64,000 nucleotides of DNA from Proteles cristata cristata. Lineage: Eukaryota > Chordata > Mammalia > Carnivora > Hyaenidae. Location: NCBI GenBank assembly GCA_017311185.1, contig JAESUZ010003403.1, forward strand, positions 62,001-126,000. The letters are read 5' to 3'. A program made the translations under genes and the position numbers. Below the pieces are notes generated by a model. It had not been told where the DNA came from. It made no database searches and was given only the letters and a program-made list of their open reading frames with translations. Numbering within the stretch: the stretch's first letter is position 1; each line of letters opens with the position of its first letter. This document shows positions 46,661 to 57,754 of this stretch, piece after piece.

Positions 46661-47499
46661 ACCATTCTTTTACCCTAATCTTTAGGTGACATTGCATGTT
46701 ACCATTACCTTTTTAAATATCACATAGCTTCTGGTAATGTGAACATTTAGCTCTCAGATTTTTTTATGCTAAATATATATTTTTGTATTATTATTTCTTA
46801 AAAGTTCATTTTACATATTCTACTTATCAGGCTTTCCTATTTTCTATAAATGTGTCCCTTGAATGTTGATGTTTACATAATTCATTGAGTCTTTCAAAAG
46901 GTGAAAATTAAATATTGATTTATTATAGCCAATGTTGATTAGTACTTAAATTTGATACTTTAAAAATACAATCCCAAATATGATAACAAAAAAGCAGGAA
47001 AGAATCACTGCATGTATGTTTTCTGCTCTATTAATCTCCATTTGGTAATAGCATTTAAAACATGTACTGAGTCTTCAGAACCCAAATGTTAGGAATCTGA
47101 GAATAGAAGTGCAGAAGGAACTATCAGTCACCTTTTTAAAAAATGTTGTACTTAGGACAACAATAAATCAGACCTTTCTCTGGGTTCAATTAAGCATAGA
47201 GTAATTTAAATGGTGCGTCCATTCTTCTTTTCACTTCTATATTTAACATTTCTTCAGAAGAGGACCACATTTTCTCTTTGTCTATTTCATTTTAAGTGTC
47301 ATATAGCCTGGCCTGCATTTTGCTAAAATTACGTGAATATACACATTAAGATGAGCTTTAGATCAGTGTTCTACAAAATTCATAATAATTTGACATAATT
47401 TTATGTCTACTGGATCTAACAATCCATTTTAAAATAGTGTTCTGGTTCATATGTCATTGTTATTTTTTTATTTTTTCTACAAATTCAGAATTCTTTAAA
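46661..47499. other. AT-rich DNA, nothing recognised
   Basis: No gene, repeat or motif that can be supported. Confidence 0.4.
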
Positions 47500-48500
47500 A
47501 ATATATGTAGGCATGTAATGAATTTGGAAAACTGAAAAACAAAAGCATGTCATTTTATCATAGTTTAAATAGCAATGTTATAGATTTCATTAGCTGAGGC
47601 CACTTGTCTGGGTATCATACACACTCACCCAATCCACAATATTTCTAAGTCTTTCATCTCATATGTGTTCCATCCTATATATTTTTTCATATGAAAATCA
47701 TGACATGAAGCCAGGAAAATATTCATATATGCTTATTTGCAGCAAATACAAGTGAGAGTTACTTTCAGCCATGAATTTTTATGAAAAGCTGGAAAAATAA
47801 ATGAGCATGCTTTCTATATCATTCGGCCTTTTCTGGAAGCTATTTCCTCTGTGAATGTGGACATTAGAGCAATCGTGGAAGATGTCAGAAAGCATATATA
47901 ATGGTCATACGATACAGAGGTGACAGTACTAGCCAAGGGGGGAAAATCATGATGAGCAATAGCGACAGTGCAGTGTTAGCCTTTGGGACACATCCATCCA
48001 CCCTCATTTATTCGGTATTCTCTTTCCAGCCACAGAAGCCATCTGTGACACACATCTGTCTCTGAATCATACTCTCTGGCATGTGGAAACTCTCACTTCT
48101 TGAACCCTGATTCATTGATTATTTTTATAAGGCTGAAATTTTGGCCCTGGAGCTTTATGATATTTTTGCTCTATGTAGTCTACTTGGAACACGTGTCTGC
48201 ACACAACATGAAACTCTGCCACAATGATCCAGGCTGGCAGCTTTTGGCTTCCCTGCATTACTTTTTTGGATTCATGACTTGGAGCAGAATATGCCCTCAA
48301 CTTATAGCTGCCATTCAGGAGATGTTGTGCTCTAATAAAGGATTCTCCGCCCACTCTTTTGCATTCTGAGAATATACTCAATGGCTAAAGCTGTGGTTTC
48401 CCAGTTAAGCTAAAATCAAACACACTATTAAAGTGCTATTTCATTTATTACTATTTCTTACCTTCAAAATTTATGGAAATTCTTCCACTAGTATGGCATC
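47500..48500. other. Unclassified block with opposed 89-codon frames
   Basis: Between about 47850 and 48390 GC is moderately raised. Two 89-codon open frames cover nearly the same bases on opposite strands (48100-48369 plus, 48112-48381 minus). 'gctctaataaaggattctcc' (48330-48349) contains an AATAAA, as in LTR 3' parts, but I cannot match an LTR family. No protein domain recognised. Confidence 0.4.
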
Positions 48501-48819
48501 TGTAAGAATTTTTTAAAAATATTTTTAAGCTTTTATTTTAATCATCTAGTGCTCAGAATGACAAGTGCACTCCTCAGTCCCTGTCACCTATTTCACCCAT
48601 GCCCATACCCATCTCCCCTCTGGAAACCATAAGCCTATTCTCTAAAAATGAGTCTCTTGGTTTGTCTCTCTCTCTCTTCCTTTCACTTCGTTCATTTGTT
48701 TGTTTCTTAAATTCCACATATAAGTGAAATTATATGGTATTTGTCTTTCTCTAAATGACGTATTTCACTTAGTGTTATACTCTCTAGCTCAATCCAAGTT
48801 GATGCAAATGGCATGATTT

Positions 48820-48990
48820 CATTTATTTAATTTTTTTGAGAGGGAGGAGAGGGCAGAGAAGGGTGCGGGCCAGAGGATCGAAAGCAGGCTCTATGATGAC
48901 AACAGCAAGGGCGGCTCAAACTCAGGAACCATGAGATCATGACCTGAGACAAAGTTGAACACTCAACCAACTGAACCACTCAGGCACCCC
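48820..48990 (-). mobile_element. CanSINE nested in L1 3' region
   Basis: Reverse orientation: 'atttatttaatttttttgag', 'gatcgaaagcaggctctatg', 'tcatgacctgagacaaagtt' and end 'ccactcaggcacccc'. About 170 bp, shortened in the GA-rich part. Confidence 0.9.
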
Positions 48991-49458
48991 TTTTTATGTC
49001 ACAATAATATTATATTATATGTGTATGCTGCTGCTTCTTCATTCATTCACCTATTGATGGACACTTGGGCTGCTTCCATATCTTTCCCAATATAAATAAT
49101 CCTGCTATAAACACAGAGGTGCATGTATCCTTTTGAATTAGTGTTCTTCTATTCTTTGTGTAAATACCCAGTCCAGTGTGATTGCTAGAAAATAGTTCTG
49201 TTTATAACTTTTTGAGGAGCTACCATATTGGTTTTCACAAAGGCTGCACCTGTTTGCATTTTCACCCACAGAGCAAGAAGTTCCTGTCTCTCCACATCCT
49301 TGTCAATACCTGTTGTTTCTTGTGTTGATTTTAGTCATTCTGACAGGTGTGAGTTGATATCTCATTGTAGTTTGGATTTGCATTTCCCTGATGATGAGTG
49401 ATTTTGGGCATCTTTTCATATGTTGGCCATCTGTATATCTTCTTTGAAGAAATGTCTG

Positions 49459-49689
49459 GGGGCGCCTGGGTGGCTTAGTCGGTTAAGCGTCCGACTTTCA
49501 CTTAGGTCATGATCTCATGGTTCGTGGGTTCGAGCCCCGCGTCAGACTCTGTGCTGACTGCCAGCTCAGAGCCTGGAGCCTGTTTCAGTCTGTGACCCCC
49601 TCTCTCTCTGACCCTCCCCTGCTCACGCTGTCTCTCTCTCTCTCTCTCTCCTAGAAATAAATAAAAAAATATTAAAAAAAAAAGAAAGA
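49459..49689 (+). mobile_element. Young felid CanSINE with 12-bp target-site duplication
   Basis: Well-preserved: 'gggcgcctgggtggcttagt', 'taagcgtccgactttcactt', intact B box 'ggttcgagccc' and 'gctgactgccagctcagagc', then 'tttcagtctgtg', (CT)n and 'cctagaaataaataaa'. Flanked by AAGAAATGTCTG at 49447-49458 and 49690-49701. One of the least decayed copies in the window. Confidence 0.98.
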
Positions 49690-49823
49690 AAGAAATGTCT
49701 GTTCATGTCTTCTGCCCATTTTTTACTTGGATTACTTTGTTTTAGGGGTTGAGTTTATAAGTTCATTATATGTTTGTATACTAAGTCTTTATCATATATG
49801 TCATTTGTAAATATCTTCTTCCA

Positions 49824-50042
49824 TTACATAGGTTGCCTTTTAGTTTTGTTGATTGTTTCTTTTGCTATAAAGATGATTTTTATTTTGATGTAGACATGAT
49901 AGTTTTTTTTGTTTGGTTTTGTGTTTGTTTGTTTTTGTTTCCCTTGCCTCAGGGAACTTAGGTAGAAAAAGTTGCTATGGCCCAAATAACAGAGCTTGCT
50001 GCCTATGTTTTCTTCTAGGGTTTTTATGGTTTTAGTTCTCAA
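49824..50042 (-). pseudogene. L1 ORF2 C-terminal relic
   Basis: A 72-codon minus-strand frame that includes 'MRTKTIKTLEENIGSKLCYL' and '[14 protein letters not shown]' and resembles the ORF2 region following RT ('...ETTNKTKRQPTEWE'). Lysine- and asparagine-rich insertions in the middle show frame decay. Confidence 0.8.
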
Positions 50043-50199
50043 ATTTAGTATTTAATCCATTTTGAATTTATTTCTGTGTATGATGTAGGAAAGTGGTCCA
50101 ATTTCACTCTTTTGCATGTTGCTGTCTAGTTTTCCCAGTGCTATTTGTTGAAGAGACTCTTTTTCCCATTGGATATTCTTTCCTCCTTTGTCAAATATT

Positions 50200-50228
50200 T
50201 AAAAATGTTTTTTAATGTTTATTTATTG

Positions 50229-50259
<31 letters not shown>

Positions 50260-50466
50260 AATAGAGAAACAGAGAGTGAGCAGGGGAGGGGCAGAGAGAG
50301 GGAGACACAGAGTCCGAGGCAGGGTTCAGGCTATCAGCACAGAGACTGATGTGGGGCTCAAACCCCCAAACTGAGATCTGATGTGGGGCTCAAACCCACA
50401 AACTGAGATCATGACCTGAGCCAAAGTCAGCCACTCAACTGACTGAGCCACCCAGATGCTCCACTG
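50200..50466 (-). mobile_element. Felid CanSINE with internal 32-bp duplication and 14-bp flanking repeat
   Basis: Reverse copy with (GA)n at 50231-50259, 'gtgagcaggggaggggcaga' and end 'ccacccagatgctcc'. CTTTGTCAAATATT flanks it at 50186-50199 and 50467-50480. Inside, the stretch 50346-50377 is repeated at 50378-50409 with one difference, making the element about 260 bp long. Confidence 0.96.
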
Positions 50467-50764
50467 CTTTGTCAAATATTAATTGATCATAAAATTGTGG
50501 GTTTATTTCTGGATATTATCTTCCATTAATTTATATGCCTATTTTTGTGCCAGTGTCATATTGTTTTCATTACTACAGCCTTGTAATATAACCTGGAATC
50601 TGGAATTGTGATGCCTCCCTCTTTGCCTTTCTTCTTCAAGACTTCTTTGGCTATTCAGGGTCTTTTTGATTTTGAAAACGATTTTAGAATTGTTTGCTCC
50701 AGCTTTGTGAAAAGTGCTAGTGATATTTTGTTAGGGATTGCATTAAATGTGTAGTATAGACATT

Positions 50765-51037
50765 TTAATAATATTTGTTTCTCCAAGCCATGAGCATGGC
50801 TCTTGGTTTTTCCCTAGTGAGGATGATGTTATCTGTGGATTTTTCATATATGGCCTTTATTATGTTGAGGAATGTTCCACCTAAACCTACTTTGTTGAGG
50901 GATTTTATCATGAGTGGAGGCTGTACTTTCTCAAATGCTTTTTCTGCCTCTACTGAAATGATTATATGGTTGTTTTCCTTCCTCTTACTGATGTGGTGTA
51001 TCATACTGATTGATTTACAAATATTGAGTATTTGCAA
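50765..51037 (-). pseudogene. L1 ORF2 reverse-transcriptase relic (motif A region)
   Basis: A 90-codon minus-strand frame. Residues 26-48 read 'IISVEAEKAFEKVQPPLMIK', matching the RT motif A segment of L1 ('SIDAEKAFDKIQ'). Both aspartates of D-AEKAF-D are glutamates here. Residues 49-80 ('SLNKVGLGGTFLNIIKAIYE') continue the palm. After 'ILTREKPRAM' the L1 jumps past the FADD block, so the RT is truncated. Confidence 0.88.
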
Positions 51038-52530
51038 ACCAGGAATAAGTCACAGTTGATCATGGTGAATTATATTTTTAATATATTGTTAGGTCGGTTT
51101 TGCTAGAAAATTGTTGGGAAATTTTGCAGCCATGATAATCAGGGGTATTAGTCTGTAATTCTCTCTCTCTCTCTCTCTCTTTTTTTTTTTTGTGGTGTGT
51201 TTATCTGGTTTTGGTATCAGGATAATGTTGCCCTCACAGATTGAATTTGGAAACTTTCCTTCCTTTTCTATTTTTTTCTGGAATACTTTGGGAAGAATAC
51301 ATTTTAATTCTTCTTTAAATGTTTGGTAGAATTCAGTTGTGAAGCCATTTGGTCCTGGACTTCTGTTTATTGGGAGTTATTTGGTTGGTAATCAATCTAT
51401 TCCAATTTTCTTTAATCCTATTTAAGTTTTGGTAGGTTATATGCATCTAGGAATTTATCCATTTCTTCTAGGTTGTCCAACTTTCGGGCATATAGTTTTT
51501 TCATAATATTCTCTTGTAATTATATATCTGTGGTGTTTGTTGTCATATCTTCTCTCTCTCTTCTCTCTTTGTGATTATGAGTCCTTTCTTTTTTTTTTTC
51601 CTTGATGAGTCTGGCTAGCCGTTTATCAGCTTTCTTGATTTTTTCAAACAGCCAGCTTCTGGTTTCTTTTTCTTTCTTCTTCTTCTTTTTTTTTAGTTTC
51701 TATATCATTTTTTTTCTGCTCTAATTCTTATTTCCTACTTATGATGATTATAGATTTTGTTTACTCTTCCTTTCTACCTCCTTTAGGTGTAAGGTTAGGT
51801 TCCTTATTTGAGAGTTTTCTTGCTTCTTGTATTCTTCTGTATTGCTATAAACTTCCCTCTTACAACTGATTTTGCTGTATACAAGAAGCTTGGGATCATT
51901 GTGTTCTCATTTTCATTTGTTTCCATGTACTTTATAAATTTCTTCTCTAATTTCATAATTACTGAATCAGTAGCATGTTATTTAACCTCCATGTATTTGT
52001 GGTCTTTCCAATTTTTTTTTCTTGTGGTTGACTTCTAGTTTAATAGCATTGTGATAAGAAAAGTTTAATGGTATAACTTTGATCTTCTTAAATTTGTTAA
52101 GGCTTGTTTTAGACCTAATATATGATCTATTTTGGAGAATGTTCCATCTGCAGTTGAAAAGAATGTGTATTCTGCTGTTGTAGGATGGCATGTTCTGAAT
52201 ATATCTGTTAAATCCATCTGATCAAGTGTGTCATTCAAAGCCATTATTTGCTTGTTGCTTTTCTATTTAGATGATCTGTTTGGATTGATGTAACTGAGGT
52301 ATTATAGTCCCCTACTATAATTGTATTATTAGGTTAGTTCCTTAAGTTTGTTATTAACTGTTTTATATATTTGGGTGCTCTCATGTTGGATAGATAAATA
52401 TTTACATTTGTTATAATTTCTTGTTGGATTGTCCCCTTTAATTTTATATACTTTCCTTCTTGTCTCTTGTTACAATCTTTGCTTTAAGGTCAACTTTGTT
52501 CAGTATAAGTATTGCTATGCTGGCTTTCTT

Positions 52531-52740
52531 TTTTAAAATTTCTTTTAAGTTTATGTATTTATTCTGAGAGACAGAAAGTGGCATAGGGGCAGAGAGAAGG
52601 GGGAGAGAGAGAATCCCAAGCAGGCACCACTATGTCAGTGCAGAGCTTGATTTGTGACTTGAACTCACAAATTGTGAGATTATAACCAGAATCAAAATCA
52701 AGAGTCAGATGCTTAACCAACTGAGCCACCCAGGCACCCT
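52531..52740 (-). mobile_element. CanSINE, older subfamily, nested in L1 endonuclease region
   Basis: Reverse orientation: 'aagtttatgtatttattctg', 'gagaatcccaagcaggcacc', 'ccaactgagccacccaggca'. The L1 reading 'gctggctttcttt' is broken by it and resumes at 'ttctttt' near 52750. Confidence 0.93.
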
Positions 52741-53529
52741 TACACCAGTTTTCTTTTGACATCCATTTTAATGATCCATATTTCTCCATTCCCTCACTTT
52801 CAATCTGCAGGTATCTTTAGTTCTAAAGTAAGTTTCTCATAGGCAGCATATAGATAGATCTTGTTTTTTGGGGGATTTTTTTTAATTCATTCTGTCACCC
52901 TGTGTCTCTTGATTGGAGCATTTAGTCCATTTACATTTAAAGTGCTTATTGATAGGTATGTATTTATTGTCATTTTATTACTTGTTTTATAGTTGTTTCT
53001 GAAGACTTTCCTTGATCCTTTCTTGTTTTTCTTTCATGGTTAGCTAGTTTTCTTTAGTGATATATTCAGATTTCTTTATCTTTATTCTTTGCATATTTAT
53101 TAGTGTTTTTTTGATTTGTGGTGGCCATTAGGTTTGTATATAACATCTTCTACATATATCCATCTGTATTAAGTTGATGATCATTTAAGTTTAATCTCAT
53201 TCTGTACTCCCCACCTACCCACTTTTTAGGCACATAGTGTCATATTTAACATCCTTTTATTTTGTGAGTTCCTAGACTGATTTTTTACAGAAATATTCAT
53301 TTTTACCACTTTGGTGTTTTCTACATTTATATTGTCATTTTTCGTCTTTCCTTTCTACTCAAAGTATCCTCTTTAATATTTCATCCTAGGCTGGTTTAGT
53401 GGGGTGTTTTTGTTTTTGTTTTTGTTTTCTGGGAAAATCTTAATCTCTTCTTTATTCTGAATGATAGCCTTGCTGGATAGAGTTTTTTTGACTATAGTTT
53501 TTTTTATTATTTTATTTTACTTTATATTT

Positions 53530-53553
53530 ATTCTATTCTATTCTATTTTAATT
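53530..53553. repeat. (TTCTA)n short pentanucleotide run
   Basis: 'tattctattctattctattt' within the antisense L1, extending an A/T-rich low-complexity stretch from 53500. Confidence 0.85.
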
Positions 53554-55520
53554 GTTATTTAGAGGACAGGAAAATCAGCACATTGAATATATCATTCCAC
53601 TTCTTTCTCGCTTGAAAAGTTCTGCTGAAAAATCCACTGATAGCATTATGGGGTTTCCATTGTATGTAATTTTCTTCTTTTGTCTCAATGCTTATTTTTT
53701 TTCTTTATCACTGTATTTTGCCATTTTAATTACAATACGTCTCGGTGTGGTTTTGCTGTTAGTTTTCTTGGGGGTTCTCTGTGCCTAATGGATCTAGATA
53801 TGTGTTTCCTTTCCCAGATTAGGAAAGTTTACAATTATTATTTCTTCAAATAAATTCTCTGCCCCCTTTTCTCTCTCCTTTCTCTGGGACTCTTATAATA
53901 CAAATGTTATTATGTATTATGGAGTCACTAATTTCCATAGGGCTGTTCTCATTTTGCATAATTATTTTTTTCTCTCTTTTGTTCAGCTTGGTCACTTTCC
54001 ATTGTTCTGAATTCTAGATCATCAGTTTGTTTTGTACTTCTTTCATCCTACCATTCATTCTGTCAGTTGTGTTTCTCATTTATTTATTTAGCCTTTTCTC
54101 TCAGCTATGTTCATCCTTTACCTGTGTTAATGGTCTCATTGAAGACCTCCACTCTTTTCTCAAGTGCAGTGAGGATCCTTAAGGTCATTGTTTTACATTC
54201 TCCTTCAAGCATGTTACTTGTATCTGTTTTGCTTAGAACTCTGGCCATGACCTTATTCTTTTATTTCATTTGGGACCAATTCCTTTGTCTTTGTATTTTG
54301 TTAACTCTCTGTACTTGTTTCTGTGTTAGGAAAGTCAGTTATGTCTCTGTTTTTTGAGGATAATGGCTTTACGAAGAAGAGCTCATATAGTGCCCCGCAG
54401 TGCGGTGTCCTGTATTATACAGGGCCTGGTGCTTCCAGTTCTGTCTCCACTATGTGCTGTGTGTTCTCCGCTGTTTTGTCATGCCTACTTTATCCTTCAG
54501 GCCAGCAGTCTGCAAAGACTCACTTTGCTTCTTCTGGGCAGTGTGCGGTGTCTGGCCTGAATATAGCTACTTTCAACTAGATGTGCTCTGATCTGCTTGG
54601 GAGACAAGACCTGGTGCCACTGTCACTGAAACCAAGGCCTCTCAAAACTCTCAGGTAGAAAGAAGACATGGTATGGGCAGGGGTTTGGGCTGGTCTTCTG
54701 GAGGAGAGGGCCCAACATGCTGGGACTAACACAGAATGACAGGACGGGTGAGTCTTCCCCAGTACAGAGACAGAGCTTGGTGCAAGTAAGTTAGGCAGCA
54801 AGTGTCAGCCCTCCTCTGGTTCCAGAGGAGGTGGTTCTGTACTTATGCTGAGGGATGAGGGAAGGAAATGGCATTGGCTAAATCCTTTGTTCCAGAGTGG
54901 TCTCTCTGTGAATCCTGCCTCTCTGGAACATACTCTTAAGTGAGCAACTAACCTCTCCACTTTTTGTTCCAGGTACTCTTCAGATTCTTGTTTCCATACT
55001 ATATGCCCCTGAGCTGTTTGCCCTCTGTTTTCTCCAAGAGCTGCCCTGATGTCCTCTGATCTCTCCCAGAGCCAAGCTCTCTAACCTTTAAAATTCTAGG
55101 CTTCAAGTCTCACTATTTGCAAGAACTCATGGAATTTGAGCCTTCTGAAATTACAAAGCAATTGCAATAGGGATTTATTTTCCCCATGTACTGCTTGGTG
55201 TGCTAGTTTATCAAATCTCACCCTTTGCAATCAAGGGTCTCTCCCTACCATAGGGGCTATAATCCATTTCTCACAAAAGCCATGTCTCCACACTTCCTAC
55301 CTTCTTCCAAGTGGCCTCTTCTCTACCTTTAGCTGTGGAGTTTGTTCTGCCAGTCTCCAGATTGATTTATGGGGTACATAGGATTATTCGATAGTTACCT
55401 AGTTGTGTTCATAGGGCAACATGAGCCTGTGGTCCTCCTACACTGCTCTCATCTTCCTCTCTCTCTTCAGTTTGCAGGCATCCATGACCTTTTGATTCAT
55501 GACCATATTTATTCCATTCC

Positions 55521-55835
55521 TGCAATTAAAAAAAATAAAATAAAAGAGCATTCCAAAAAGAGTTAATCATTAGCTTTTCTCTCTTAAACCACTTTGTACT
55601 AGTAATATTTTAAATCGAATTTCTCTTACTTGTTATTTCTATATCTCTCACTAGCCTCAATAACATATTCTAGGTCTTATCTTTGTAAAGAAATTTCAAG
55701 ATACTGTTTACAAATTTATTGTTTATACAGGCTCAGGTGAAATCTTGAAGGTAATGACTATTAATCTACTGATGGCCATGTAAAAATGGCTATAAAAAAC
55801 ACAATACACTTCTCAAATTGACATTAACATACTTT
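55521..55835. other. AT-rich spacer right of the L1 5' end
   Basis: Begins with an A-rich stretch at about 55526-55547 and has no recognised element. Confidence 0.45.
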
Positions 55836-55860
55836 GTTAAAAGTTTATTTATTTATTTAT

Positions 55861-55892
<32 letters not shown>

Positions 55893-56052
55893 CAAGTAGG
55901 GAAGGGACAGAGAGAAGGAGAGACAGAATGCTAAGGAAACACTGTACTATCAGCGCATAGACCGATATGGGGATCAAATTCACCAACTGTGAGATCATGA
56001 TCTGAGTTGAGATCAAGAGTCAGATGCTTAACCAAATGAGCCACCGAGGGCT
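55836..56052 (-). mobile_element. CanSINE with 18-bp target-site duplication
   Basis: Reverse copy with tail 'tttatttatttatttatttt', (GA)n, 'cactgtactatcagcgcata', 'ccaaatgagccaccgagggc'. Perfect 18-bp repeat TTGACATTAACATACTTT flanks it at 55818-55835 and 56053-56070. The head is slightly truncated. Confidence 0.97.
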
Positions 56053-56070
56053 TTGACATTAACATACTTT

Positions 56071-57292
56071 TTTAATGAAATGCTAGATAGTAAACATTTT
56101 ATTAGACAAAGCTTTTGTTGATAAAATCACTGTTTTTCAAGAGGTTGACAACAAAATTTCCCAAAAGAAGAACCCATGCAGCTTCTGACTGATTATAGAG
56201 AATTAATCAATTAGACAGAAACAGTATGGAAACATGATTTCACAGTGCAAAAAGATAGAAGCGTGCCATAGACATCTGTCTATACCACCTACTGCATATG
56301 ATCCATTGATCCTGTTTTTTCTTGCCTCTGTATATGCATTTGAAATTATTTCTTTAAAACTTTTGGTTAAGATGGAAAATATATGATTTTTATAATTGTA
56401 ACTCTTCTTACACTCACTTTTGACTATTGATTTCATATACACCAAAAATCTTTCCCTTCTGTGTAGTTGAACAAATTTTAAAGTGAACATAAGTAAATGA
56501 TATTGAAAACACAATCATATTAAAGATAAAACTATTTGTGAGAATATTCATCACATGTTACTGGAGTATCAAGTCTATGCTGATCATTGAGTTACAAAAG
56601 TATAGGTCTGAAGATAAAAAAGATATATCTAGTATTAATGTGTGATGTTAGCCTCAAATTCACAGAATCTAGTGAAGAATACATTAAAAATACCATGTAA
56701 TTTTACAAATGCATGTTAAGTGTAAATATGTAGATCATTTTATTATCCTCTAGATTTTCTGTGAATCAGGAATTCAGTAAGGACTCAGTAGTCCTGTTCT
56801 AGTTTAGGATCTCCTGTGGGATTACAGACAATGGCTTGGAGCTGAAACATGTCACCGTTTCATCACCTCTTTCTCCTTTCATGTAGGCGTGAGGATTCAT
56901 GTGTGCTATTTTGTACTTGGGCTAGTTCAGGCTTCTTCATCACATGGTGACTTCAGGGCAGTAGACATACATGCCAGTTAAAGGTGCTTGACTGAACAAG
57001 TGGGTATAGGACCACTTTTTCTAATCTAACCTTGTAGGTATGTATATATGTGTGTATCTATATGTATATAAACTACATATACATATGTGTCTTTGTATAC
57101 ATACACACAAACACAAACAGAGAGAGACAACACTAGGATTCATACATATAACCTAATTTATTCAATTTGGGGAAAATACATAGACAAAATAAAGCCTAGT
57201 CAAATCTTAGAGAAGTATCACACTCGTTTTTTAAATTATTATAAAACGTTTTATATAATTATGAATTTACATGTGGTTTTAAGAAATAATAA
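56071..57292. other. AT-rich unique DNA
   Basis: No gene or repeat assigned. A 103-codon minus-strand frame (56203-56514) shows no recognisable domain. TA/TG/CA simple sequence occurs at 57035-57115. Confidence 0.45.
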
Positions 57293-57310
57293 AGATCCTG
57301 TGTACTCTTT

Positions 57311-57543
57311 TTGTTCATTTATTTTTTAATTTTTTTCAATCTTTATTTATTTTTGAGAGAGAGAGAGAGAGAGAGAGAGACGGAGTATGAACCTGGGAGG
57401 AACAGAGGGAAGGGGAGACACAGAATCTGAAGCAGGCTCCAGAGTCTAAGCTGTCAGCACAGAGCCTGACATGGGACTCAAACTCATGAAGTACAAGTTC
57501 ATGACTTGAGCCAAAGTCTGATGCTTACCCGAACTGAGCCACT
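57311..57543 (-). mobile_element. Felid CanSINE, left member of a compound pair
   Basis: Reverse orientation with (GA)n at 57354-57380, 'gaagcaggctccagagtcta', 'gctgtcagcacagagcctga' and head complement 'gaactgagccact'. It abuts a second SINE with no intervening unique sequence. Confidence 0.94.
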
Positions 57544-57734
57544 TCAGTTATTTTTGAAGGAGAGAGAGAGAGTGCAACTGAGAGAGGGGCAAAGAGAGAG
57601 ACAGACAGTCAGACAGACAGAAAATACCAAGCAGGCCCCACACTGTCAGTTCAGATCCCTGTGTGGGGCTCCAGCCCATGAACTGTGAGTGAGATCATGG
57701 ATGCTTAATCAGTTGAGCCACCCAGGTGGCCCAG
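57544..57734 (-). mobile_element. CanSINE, right member of a compound pair
   Basis: Reverse orientation: 'cagttatttttgaaggagag', 'taccaagcaggccccacact', 'atcagttgagccacccaggt', end 'ggccc'. The pair as a whole is bounded by an imperfect 18-bp repeat, at 57293-57310 and 57735-57752 (16 of 18 identical). Confidence 0.93.
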
Positions 57735-57754
57735 AGATCCCATGTACTCTTTAA

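Larger units (their letters stand above)
48510..55520 (-). mobile_element. Near full-length carnivoran L1, antisense, with nested SINEs
   Basis: Read right to left this is 5'UTR (about 55500-54400), ORF1 region, ORF2 endonuclease (about 53000-52000), RT region (51900-50500), C-terminus (50100-49100) and 3'UTR (48900-48510). It is interrupted by SINEs at 48820, 49459, 50200 and 52531. Compared with the L1 at 59-64 kb about 450 bp is missing at 50796-50815, where the RT FADD block should be. Many stops are present and it is not retrotransposition-competent. The 5'UTR would have held its internal promoter. Confidence 0.9.

Noticed and set aside
48112..48381. Minus-strand 89-codon frame as a gene
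   Set aside because: It mirrors an equally long frame on the other strand, which is typical of chance open sequence in a short stop-poor block.
53552..54801. Several 60-96 codon frames on both strands as genes
   Set aside because: They lie in the ORF1 and 5'UTR part of an antisense L1. The plus-strand frames are shadows and the Leu/Phe-rich content reflects T-rich antisense L1.
57350..57730. Clusters of (GA)n and repeated short units as a CRISPR array or satellite
   Set aside because: They are internal parts of adjacent SINEs. There are no evenly spaced repeats with unique spacers.
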